This document shows, piece by piece, positions 1 to 5,499 of a stretch of 6,576 nt of DNA. The DNA comes from an uncultured Parasphingopyxis sp. (GTDB taxonomy: Bacteria; Pseudomonadota; Alphaproteobacteria; Sphingomonadales; Sphingomonadaceae): positions 1 to 6,576 of the forward strand of contig CAJQMX010000206.1 in assembly GCA_905479515.1 (NCBI GenBank). Direction: 5' to 3'. Position numbers and translations under genes: made by a program. The notes under the pieces were generated by a model. It was given only the letters and a program-made list of their open reading frames with translations, did not search any database and was not told the DNA's origin. The stretch's first letter is position 1. Every line of letters starts with the position of its first letter.

Positions 1-640
1 CGAAACGGAAATGCCAAGTCTGGTGATAATCCGGTGTCTTCCCGGCGAATAGGGATGGATCAAATATCGCGCTATTACATCCAGCATCCGGATCTCGCAC
101 CGAGACTGTGCGGATAAGCTGCGCATCTGCTTTGCGGGCAACATCGGCAAATTCCTGACAGGCTTTGTAGTCATCCAGATGCGTCCAGTCTGATACCTGC
201 GTGTCAAATGGCGGCTTGGAAAGATCAACCGCGCGTGAGGTCGAAACGGCAACGGAAAAACTTAGATGCTCGCTGGTCCGGTTCCCCGGCACAAAATCCG
301 GTGATCGGCTGAAAAAACGCAGTCGCCAATAGGCAGTCTCTGCAATCGCTGTGGCTTCGGCCTCACTGGCATAGAAAATGCCGGGACGCTCATTCGCCCG
401 CCGGAACCGGCTCAGACTTTTATGACCGTATCGAAAGGGTGAAGCGAGAAGATAATGCAGACCCTGAGCAGACTTCGGAAGGTCGGGTTTTGCTGCTTCG
501 GCAAGCTCTTCAAGGCGTGCCTGATCTTCGAAGGTTTCCGCCAAGCGATTGGTCGATATACGGTGCTGCGCTTCGACCACCCGCCAAACGGTTTTGCGGT
601 AGCGGCGAAATTCAGACGCGAGCGCGGTGGGCGTCCACAT
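1..640 (-). CDS. RES-domain toxin (NAD+-degrading type), 3'-truncated by the window edge
   Basis: The frame read on the minus strand from ATG at 640-638 stays open for 213 codons to the left edge, with no stop seen. It begins MWTPTALASEFRRYR and then VWRVVEAQHR, the usual N-terminus of RES proteins paired with MbcA/ParS-type antitoxins. The RES core follows: LHYLLASPFRY (61-71), SRFRRAN (77-83), GIFYASEAEATAIAE (87-101, with Tyr90 and Glu101), RTVSVRD (177-183) and a QTWHF segment (207-211). Family members of this branch have roughly 230-250 residues, so only the last few tens are missing. Known RES toxins (MbcT, Pseudomonas putida ResT) degrade cytosolic NAD+ and stop growth; that activity is inferred here. 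The gene follows the antitoxin in an overlapping operon, and the start overlaps the antitoxin by 29 bases in another frame. Only a weak purine-rich site (ACGG) lies before it, so translational coupling is likely. No inactivating change is visible. Family assignment is firm; toxicity is not shown. Confidence 0.9.
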   Translation of the reverse strand, partial: MWTPTALASEFRRYRKTVWRVVEAQHRISTNRLAETFEDQARLEELAEAAKPDLPKSAQGLHYLLASPFRYGHKSLSRFRRANERPGIFYASEAEATAIAETAYWRLRFFSRSPDFVPGNRTSEHLSFSVAVSTSRAVDLSKPPFDTQVSDWTHLDDYKACQEFADVARKADAQLIRTVSVRDPDAGCNSAIFDPSLFAGKTPDYHQTWHFRF

Positions 641-995
641 AGTCACATACCGTCAAAAGTCCCTTGAAACTGTCGATGAGATCAATCGGCCGCGCCTCGA
701 GATCAAGGTTATGCGATGTCAGCCAGGATTTGGCTGCATCATCATCACTGCCCATAAGCGCGTCCAGACTGCGGAACAGCCGCAGGAGAAACTGCCCAGC
801 TTCAAAAGATTTGGATGCAGGATCCAGAAATGTTTTTCCCGAACGAAGCCGGGAAATGGTTGCTTCCGACAGGCCCAGCACCGCACTTAATTTGACATTG
901 CTCAGGTTCCAGAATTTTGCAATTCTACCAATTGCAGAACTTAGCAACCTATCATCGCTCCGTTCTATTTTGAGTGCCCGTTTAGTCATTTTCAT
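612..995 (-). CDS. MbcA/ParS/Xre-type antitoxin of the RES toxin
   Basis: This 127-residue protein has two parts. Residues about 21-52 form a Xre-like helix-turn-helix (KLSAVLGLSEATISRLRSG at 35-53). Residues about 70-127 form the MbcA/ParS C-terminal toxin-binding domain, with the family pattern LLRLFRSLDALMG, then WL at 91-92 and the terminal CDYVDAHRARV. In characterised systems this protein binds and blocks the RES active site and represses its own operon through the helix-turn-helix. It lies directly upstream of the RES gene in the usual antitoxin-first order, and the two frames overlap by 29 bases. The chosen ATG at 995-993 has only a weak AGAAAG-like ribosome binding site; a second in-frame ATG at 989-987 is equally possible and would remove two residues. 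Tandem TTGCAAG repeats upstream are candidate operators. The partner and order make the assignment strong. Confidence 0.92.
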   Translation of the reverse strand: MKMTKRALKIERSDDRLLSSAIGRIAKFWNLSNVKLSAVLGLSEATISRLRSGKTFLDPASKSFEAGQFLLRLFRSLDALMGSDDDAAKSWLTSHNLDLEARPIDLIDSFKGLLTVCDYVDAHRARV

Positions 996-1010
996 TTCTT
1001 TCTAATGAAT

Positions 1011-1047
1011 GTATTTTACAATAATCTTTCATTTGCAAGATTGCAAG
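1011..1047 (-). promoter_or_regulatory. Candidate promoter and operator of the antitoxin-toxin operon
   Basis: On the minus strand TTGCAA (1046-1041) is followed by a 17-base spacer and TATTGT (1023-1018), each matching the sigma70 consensus at four of six bases, giving a predicted start near 1011 and a leader of about 15 bases. The -35 element lies in a tandem repeat, TTGCAAG at 1033-1039 and again at 1041-1047 (+ strand reading), one base apart. This spacing puts two copies inside the promoter, as expected for an autoregulatory operator. An inverted pair AATGAA (1004-1009) and TTCATT (1028-1033) flanks the -10. The gap is distinctly AT-rich compared with the genes beside it. Promoter and operator roles are inferred from position only. 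Confidence 0.5.
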
Positions 1048-1059
1048 TTTTTTGCTCAA

Positions 1060-1986
1060 TCATGCGGCATCGGATAATTCACCAGACTCTTGTTGCACAT
1101 AACCGCCAAGGCTCAACAGCAGATTTGACGCCTCTTCCGCGCGCGCCGCCGCTGTCAGTATAGCGCGATCATCCTTTTTGAGCAGCTTTAGCCAACTGGC
1201 GATATAGCTTGCATGATTATCCAGATGTCCGACCGGAAGGCCAAGCTCCGCGCCCAATATGGCACTGGAAAGCTCTGCTACCAGCTCTTCGGCGGCATAA
1301 GCAGCACTGCCAAAACGGTTCTTGAGATCACGATTCAGGCGCGACTTATGGCCTGACCAGTGACCAAGTTCATGAGAAAGGGTCGCACAAAATTGGTCAT
1401 AGCCATCAAACAGACTGATGGGCGGCATCGTAATACGGTCAGCTACCGGTTCATAGTAGGCGCTGCTGCCATGCTCGCGGGTATTGGCACCAATTCGCGC
1501 AAAGAATTGATCCAACTCTTCCGCTCGTCCCTCCGGTTCGATATCCAATACTTCAGCCGTGGGATGGTAGCGTTCGGGCAGACCGTCGCATTGATCGGCA
1601 TTGAATATAGCATAGGATTTGAGCACGCGGCGGGTTTCCTCCTGCGCTTCACCATGATCCGCAGCTTCGACTTCTTTGGTATAGCTTTTGTAGAATATGG
1701 CGATGGACGATTTTTCGCCCTTGCGGACCTGACCGCCAAGCGATGCGCATTGCCGGTAGGTCATCCAGTATGGCGCGCTATAGCCGTTCTCTTGCGCCAT
1801 CATCCAGAGCCAGAATACATTCATTCCGCGATAGGGCGTACCGCAACTGCGCAAGGGCCGTGAGACTGGAAGTCCTCTCCAAGGCTGTATCCAGGGTTTT
1901 GTTCCAACTTCCAGTTTTTCAATGATCGCGGCGGTGATCCTTGCGGCTGGGGATATCTTCGGTGAGAGATATGATCTTTTGGGCAT
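1060..1986 (-). CDS. ardC: ArdC-like antirestriction protein (ssDNA-binding domain plus zinc metallopeptidase domain)
   Basis: The product is 308 residues, a normal length for the family. The N-terminal ArdC domain (about 10-130) includes PWIQPWRG (31-38), PYRGMNVFWLW (51-61), PYWMTYRQ (72-79) and the GGQVRKGEKSS stretch (84-94). The C-terminal zincin domain carries HELGHWSGH at 205-213 (His205, Glu206, His209), followed by SRLNRD (215-220) and YAAEELVAE (230-238), whose Glu residues include the likely third zinc ligand. ArdC proteins enter recipients with conjugating DNA and protect incoming single strands from restriction; the peptidase target is unknown. The ATG at 1986-1984 is chosen because AGGAG lies seven bases upstream; a longer TTG-start version from 2037 would add 17 residues and bury that site. 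The antitoxin operon follows 64 bases downstream on the same strand with no clear terminator between them. Catalytic residues are intact, so the gene looks functional. Confidence 0.92.
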   Translation of the reverse strand: MPKRSYLSPKISPAARITAAIIEKLEVGTKPWIQPWRGLPVSRPLRSCGTPYRGMNVFWLWMMAQENGYSAPYWMTYRQCASLGGQVRKGEKSSIAIFYKSYTKEVEAADHGEAQEETRRVLKSYAIFNADQCDGLPERYHPTAEVLDIEPEGRAEELDQFFARIGANTREHGSSAYYEPVADRITMPPISLFDGYDQFCATLSHELGHWSGHKSRLNRDLKNRFGSAAYAAEELVAELSSAILGAELGLPVGHLDNHASYIASWLKLLKKDDRAILTAAARAEEASNLLLSLGGYVQQESGELSDAA

Positions 1987-1993
1987 GTGTATT

Positions 1994-1998
1994 CTCCT
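1994..1998 (-). promoter_or_regulatory. ardC ribosome binding site (AGGAG)
   Basis: AGGAG on the minus strand sits seven bases before the ATG at 1986-1984. It decides the start of ardC against the upstream in-frame TTG at 2037. It is part of a TCAGGAG word that is repeated exactly in front of the parB gene. Confidence 0.85.
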
Positions 1999-2005
1999 GA
2001 ATATA

Positions 2006-2023
2006 TCCAGCAAAATTGCCGGA
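2006..2023 (-). promoter_or_regulatory. Hairpin in the ardC leader, just upstream of the ribosome binding site
   Basis: In the minus-strand RNA the arms UCCGGCAA and UUGCUGGA pair over eight positions (one G-U wobble) around two bases, or over fewer pairs with a realistic loop. It ends seven bases before the ribosome binding site. It could modulate ardC translation, or at DNA level be a near-palindromic operator in the divergent ardC/ATPase region. The pairing is visible; the role is inferred. Confidence 0.4.
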
Positions 2024-2033
2024 TCAGACAGGC

Positions 2034-2057
2034 CCAAGCCCCCCTCTCCTCTCTCAT
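2034..2057 (-). promoter_or_regulatory. Purine-rich leader block of ardC, shared with parB
   Basis: Read on the minus strand this 24-base block starts ATGAGAG, continues almost entirely as A and G, and ends GGCTTGG. A closely similar 21-base block with the same two ends lies upstream of parB at 5441-5421. After it comes TGATCCGG and then AATTTTG, which resembles TGAACCCGG and TTTTG in the parB leader. It probably lies in the transcribed leader, but no convincing ardC promoter could be placed. Function unknown. Confidence 0.45.
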
Positions 2058-2082
2058 CAGGAAGTCAGGCTATCAATATAAC

Positions 2083-2110
2083 TTGCAATTCTGGAACTGT
2101 ACTCCATAAA
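2083..2110 (+). promoter_or_regulatory. Candidate promoter of the DUF4143 ATPase gene, giving a leaderless transcript
   Basis: TTGCAA (2083-2088) and CATAAA (2105-2110) are separated by 16 bases, each four of six against the sigma70 consensus. The predicted transcription start, about seven bases beyond the -10, falls at 2117-2118, on the ATG itself. This fits the absence of a normally spaced ribosome binding site. The -35 lies in AACTTGCAAT (2080-2089), the same word found at the proposed antitoxin promoter. Confidence 0.4.
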
Positions 2111-2117
2111 TGCAAGG

Positions 2118-3284
2118 ATGATTAACCGCCGAATCCACGATATTTTGCTCGAAAGACTGGATGAAAGTCCAGCAGTAGCCTTGCTTGGGCCGCGTCAGGT
2201 GGGTAAAACGACTCTAGCGCAGGAAATTGGTGAAAGCGGTCCTTCCCTCTATCTCGATCTGGAATCGGATGCTGACCGGTCCCGATTAAGAGAACCGGAG
2301 CTTTATCTTGGCAATCATGAAGACAAGCTTGTAATCCTCGACGAAGTTCACCGTGTTCCGGATCTTTTCCAGAACTTGCGCGGATTGATTGACAAAGGGC
2401 GTAAAAAGGGAAGGAGAACGGGCCGGTTCCTCCTGTTAGGATCAGCATCTCTGGACCTGATGCGCCAGTCGGGCGAAAGTCTGGCGGGCCGCATCTCCTA
2501 TCTGGAAATGCGGCCACTTGACCCTCTGGAAATTGATCCAGGCGATTTGAATGAACTTTGGGTAAGGGGTGGCTTCCCGGACAGTTATCTTGCCAAAAGC
2601 AATCAGATGAGCCTACGCTGGCGCAGGGATTTTATCCGCAGCTATCTGGAGCGGGACATCCCGCAACTGGGACCGAGAATTGCCGCTGAAACACTAAGAC
2701 GTTTCTGGGTCATGCTCGCGCATCATCAATCAGGCTTATTAAATGCTGCCGATTTCGCAAGATCATTGGGGGTCGATGGAAAAACGGTTGCATCCTATCT
2801 TGACTTGATGGTTGACTTGCTGCTCGTTCGGCGTCTTGAGCCCTGGCACAATAATACCGGCAAAAGACTGGTCAAATCTCCGCGTGTTTATGTACGCGAT
2901 AGCGGCATTGTTCACGCGCTACTGGGCATAGACAGTCTCGAAGCCCTGCTTGGCCATCCGGTCGCCGGAGCCAGCTGGGAAGGATTTGTCATCGAAAGCC
3001 TGATCGCTGCCGCACCTGAAGCTGCGCTGGCTAATTTTTACAGGACATCGGCAGGAGCGGAAATCGATCTCCTTTTGACGCTGCCCACAGGCAAACGATG
3101 GGCGATTGAGATCAAGCGAAGCTTGACGCCAAAATTGGAAAGAGGCTTTTACAACGCCTGCGACGACATACACCCGGATCGCAAGCTTGTCATATATCCA
3201 GGCTCCGAAAGCTATCCTCATTCCGAGGGCATTGAAATTGCATCACTCCCGGAAGTTGCCGGTCAACTGGCCGCGATCCGGTAA
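2118..3284 (+). CDS. AAA_14 / DUF4143 family ATP-binding protein
   Basis: The 388-residue product has the normal length and layout of this family. An N-terminal ATPase domain carries the Walker A motif GPRQVGKTT (24-32, Lys30), a Walker B motif LVILDEV (71-77, Asp75-Glu76) and the sensor-like LLLGSAS (105-111), then GRISYLEMRPL (124-134) and RGGFPDSYL (150-158). A winged-helix-like stretch with a SYLDLMVDLLLVRRLEPW segment (226-243) follows. The C-terminal DUF4143 domain holds SWEGFVIESLI (286-296), AEIDLLL (314-320) and AIEIKRS (329-335), resembling a PD-(D/E)XK nuclease core (Glu288, Asp317, Glu331-x-Lys333). The cellular role of this family is not established, so no function is claimed. 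It is the only plus-strand gene here, diverging from ardC and converging on parB. No good ribosome binding site precedes the ATG; the AAGG just before it is too close. The next in-frame Met is at residue 115, so this start is kept. No frameshift or motif loss is seen. Confidence 0.88.
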   Translation: MINRRIHDILLERLDESPAVALLGPRQVGKTTLAQEIGESGPSLYLDLESDADRSRLREPELYLGNHEDKLVILDEVHRVPDLFQNLRGLIDKGRKKGRRTGRFLLLGSASLDLMRQSGESLAGRISYLEMRPLDPLEIDPGDLNELWVRGGFPDSYLAKSNQMSLRWRRDFIRSYLERDIPQLGPRIAAETLRRFWVMLAHHQSGLLNAADFARSLGVDGKTVASYLDLMVDLLLVRRLEPWHNNTGKRLVKSPRVYVRDSGIVHALLGIDSLEALLGHPVAGASWEGFVIESLIAAAPEAALANFYRTSAGAEIDLLLTLPTGKRWAIEIKRSLTPKLERGFYNACDDIHPDRKLVIYPGSESYPHSEGIEIASLPEVAGQLAAIR

Positions 3285-3308
3285 CCGCCTACTGCCATGA
3301 TTTTGATG

Positions 3309-3345
3309 AAAAGAAGCGGCTTGCCTTAAAAAGGCAAGCCGCTTC
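3309..3345 (-). terminator. Strong intrinsic terminator downstream of the parB-like gene
   Basis: A perfect 15-base inverted repeat, 3313-3327 against 3331-3345, encloses an AAA loop (the innermost A-T pairs may open to a seven-base loop). On the minus strand the stem is followed by TTTTC, the expected uridine tract, 30 bases beyond the parB stop. On the plus strand the stem is followed by AGCCAGAAG without a T-run, so termination of the ATPase transcript would be weaker. Confidence 0.85.
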
Positions 3346-3374
3346 AGCCAGAAGACCACCTGTCAGGAGGAGGA

Positions 3375-5354
3375 TCAGGCAGCCTTGTCGGCTATCTCTG
3401 GAATATCTTCTGATGCGCCGGCTTCCGAAGCTTCATCTTCCAAAACTTCATCAGCCGCAGACAAATCAGCAAAGCGCATCGCATCGGGAACCCACCGCGC
3501 AGCTTGCTGTTTGACTTCAGCCTCTGCGATGAAGTTTCCGGAGAAGATGCGTTCGGCGGTTGCTGCAAGATCGGATTTTTTGGACGCGCCGTAGCGGTTT
3601 GAAAGCTCCAAACCGCCGACCTCATGCATGCCGTCAAGCGTTTTGGCCTTGGGTACACGGTCAAAATAATTGGCCGCAGTCGGTCGCCACCAAGCCGCCA
3701 TATCGATTTCCAAGATACCGCCCAGATAATCGTGCATTGAAACTTGGCGATCGCCTTCAACATTCAGGCTCGCAATCAGCGTTCGCGAGACAACATGGCC
3801 GAGCCACGCGCTGCGCGCGTCATCGCTGAGCTCCCGAAATGCCACGAAACGCTCGACATCGGTAGTGCTAGCTTTCCAACTTTCATCCAGCGATCCGCGC
3901 AATTCCGCTAGGCTTGCACTTGCCGGTGCATCCTTTGCCTCGAAATTATGCGCCGGACCATTTGCAACAGGGCCTTTCAGCGTCGATGCCTCCTGTGCCC
4001 GCCAGTCATGGCTGTCGCTATCCGCAAGCGTAAAGATCATAAAATCGAGCGCGAGCGCCGGATCGCTTGCCACATGAAGCGACAAAATATCGCGCCGCTG
4101 CATCGCCAGTTCATCGACAAGGCGTTTGGAAAGCGCCGTGCGCTTGGGTTGGGCGGCCTCGCCTTCCTCGACTAGTTCAACGCCTTCATCTTCATGCTCG
4201 ACATCAACCTTGTCCGTATAATATTGCGGAACCAATGTCGGTATCCCGTCGTTACCAAGTGCCAGAAAAGCGCCTGCTTCGCTGCGAAGCGCATCGGCCA
4301 GAACTGGTTTGCGATCATCCAGCGAGCGCATTTCCTGTTCGATTTCCGACACGCGTTTCTCGGCTGCGAAAACGTCATCTTCGCTGCTGTCTTCATTTTC
4401 GAGGATGACAGCTTCGCCGTCATATTCGATTTCCAATTCAGACAGACGCGCGATTGCCTCCTCGCTAAGCGGTTCAAGCTCGGTAGGAAGCCGGTTCAAG
4501 CCTTCGACAAGTTCATGCGAGACATAACAGTCGAGCGTCGGCTTTACCCAAGCAAGACCATGCTGATCTTTGATCTCGTCGGATCGCCATTCCATTTTCT
4601 CAGCAGCGAGACGTTCAAGAAGAGCAACGTCAACCCAGCTTTCAGTTTCATCATCATCGAAGAGCTCCCGGTCGATCTTGCCGCCTGCCTCGAGATAAGC
4701 ATCGCGTCCGACCAGAACGGCGCGGGGATCGCTGGCCTGGACACTGGCGTCCAGAACCATGCGCCGGATGCTGTCGGAATTTACGCTGTAATATCCTCCA
4801 GAGACTTCCTCGAACACCTGGGCCTGACGTTCGACATCCGAGGTCGCGCCGTAAGCTTTTGCAATATCAAGCGTGATGTCACCGCTTGCCAACGCCTCAA
4901 AAACCACTGGTGCGAGCTTGGCGAGCCGCAAACGCCCTTCGACAAAGCGAACGGTCTGACCAAAGCGAATGGCAACATCTTCAACGCTTGCGCCGTCGTT
5001 CACAATATCCTGAAACGCTTCGGCTTCATCAGCCGGATTGAGTTTTACGCGCTGGAAATTCTCGGCCAGACTGATTTCCCGGATTTCATGCGCTTCGCCG
5101 TTTTTGACCAGACATGTGATCGGCTCGGTCTTCTTAATCGCTTTGTCCTTGGCAAGTGCCTTCAACTGGTTGAGACGGCGGCCACCTGCCGTGACCTCAA
5201 ATTTGCCGCGCGCAATCGCGTTGACGACCAGATTTTGCAACAATCCTCGCGCAGCAATATCCGCCTTCAGCCATGCATCGGCTGCCGGATCAGTCCGCTT
5301 GCGGACATTTTTCTTGGATTCAACGAGTTTGTTGAGTGGAATAGATTTGAACAT
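3375..5354 (-). CDS. Long ParB/Spo0J-like protein of mobile-element type
   Basis: The 659-residue product is about twice the length of a chromosomal ParB. The N-terminal ParB domain starts IPLNKLVESKKNVRKR (5-20) and has the nucleotide-pocket motifs TAGGRRLNQLKAL (55-67) and AENFQRVKLNPADEAEAF (97-114). The second keeps the Glu-Asn and Gln-Arg pairs (98-99, 101-102) used for CTP in Spo0J. The first reads GGRR instead of the classical GERR. A helix-turn-helix follows (about 123-148, ASVEDVAIRFGQTVRFVEGR). The long C-terminal part is acidic in places (232-238, 319-328, 384-399) and has a region around WWRPTAANYFDRVPKAK (555-571) seen in plasmid and island ParB-like proteins, ending in an acidic tail (about 629-659). 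AGGAG lies six bases before the ATG at 5354-5352. The strawberry notch gene lies 145 bases upstream on the same strand. No parA is present in the window, so a regulatory or DNA-processing role is as likely as segregation. Confidence 0.88.
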   Translation of the reverse strand: MFKSIPLNKLVESKKNVRKRTDPAADAWLKADIAARGLLQNLVVNAIARGKFEVTAGGRRLNQLKALAKDKAIKKTEPITCLVKNGEAHEIREISLAENFQRVKLNPADEAEAFQDIVNDGASVEDVAIRFGQTVRFVEGRLRLAKLAPVVFEALASGDITLDIAKAYGATSDVERQAQVFEEVSGGYYSVNSDSIRRMVLDASVQASDPRAVLVGRDAYLEAGGKIDRELFDDDETESWVDVALLERLAAEKMEWRSDEIKDQHGLAWVKPTLDCYVSHELVEGLNRLPTELEPLSEEAIARLSELEIEYDGEAVILENEDSSEDDVFAAEKRVSEIEQEMRSLDDRKPVLADALRSEAGAFLALGNDGIPTLVPQYYTDKVDVEHEDEGVELVEEGEAAQPKRTALSKRLVDELAMQRRDILSLHVASDPALALDFMIFTLADSDSHDWRAQEASTLKGPVANGPAHNFEAKDAPASASLAELRGSLDESWKASTTDVERFVAFRELSDDARSAWLGHVVSRTLIASLNVEGDRQVSMHDYLGGILEIDMAAWWRPTAANYFDRVPKAKTLDGMHEVGGLELSNRYGASKKSDLAATAERIFSGNFIAEAEVKQQAARWVPDAMRFADLSAADEVLEDEASEAGASEDIPEIADKAA

Positions 5355-5360
5355 TTTTAA

Positions 5361-5405
5361 CTCCTGATTGATCGAACTAACGATTTTCGGCGACCATCGC
5401 CAAAA
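5361..5405 (-). promoter_or_regulatory. parB-like gene leader: hairpin plus TCAGGAG ribosome binding site
   Basis: AGGAG (5365-5361) lies six bases before the ATG and fixes the start. Upstream, 5384-5405 folds as GGCGA-TGG-TCGCC, extended by UUUU/AAAA across one bulged G. The AT-rich outer stem and the neighbouring AACCCGG make this part of a composite leader resembling that of ardC. The ribosome binding site is firm; any regulatory role of the hairpin is inference. Confidence 0.5.
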
Positions 5406-5420
5406 CCGGGTTCAAAAGAG

Positions 5421-5441
5421 CCAAGCCTCCTCCCCTCTCAT
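5421..5441 (-). promoter_or_regulatory. Purine-rich leader block of the parB-like gene, shared with ardC
   Basis: On the minus strand this 21-base block runs from ATGAGAG through an A/G-only stretch to GGCTTGG, the same ends as the block at 2057-2034 upstream of ardC. It lies 67 bases before the parB ATG and 58 bases after the strawberry notch stop. No clear terminator separates the two genes, so it may be in a parB-specific leader or in an intercistronic RNA. Confidence 0.45.
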
Positions 5442-5499
5442 TCTTAGAGATCACGCGTTCGCTTTCTGGTGGTTTGAGATTGAGGGAGAGCGGAAGCGC

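Noticed and set aside
664..1005. Plus-strand open frame of 113 residues antisense to the antitoxin
   Set aside because: Ser/Arg-rich shadow sequence opposite a clear MbcA/Xre antitoxin.
1033..1047. Iterons or CRISPR-like repeats
   Set aside because: Only two seven-base TTGCAAG copies are present, inside a promoter; there are no further repeats or spacers.
1360..1863. Plus-strand open frame of 167 residues antisense to ardC
   Set aside because: The minus strand here encodes the HELGH and ArdC motifs; the plus frame has no family resemblance and is a mirror of codon bias.
1987..2037. TTG start adding 17 residues to ArdC
   Set aside because: The extra residues would be translated through the AGGAG site and the leader hairpin, and the ATG at 1986-1984 has an ideal ribosome binding site and a family-like N-terminus.
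2056..3378. Direct repeats flanking the ATPase gene as insertion or attachment sites
   Set aside because: ATCAGG/TCAGGC words near both ends are too short and one overlaps the parB stop; no convincing target duplication was seen.
3365..3594. AGGAGGAGG followed by a TTG-start plus-strand frame of 69 residues
   Set aside because: The strong Shine-Dalgarno-like run is striking, but the frame is the complement of the ParB C-terminus, is rich in Ser and Ala and has no promoter; the match is judged accidental.
4194..5360. Plus-strand open frame of 388 residues antisense to the parB-like gene
   Set aside because: It lies wholly opposite a well-supported ParB gene, has Cys- and Phe-rich low-plausibility sequence with no recognisable domain, and begins without a ribosome binding site.
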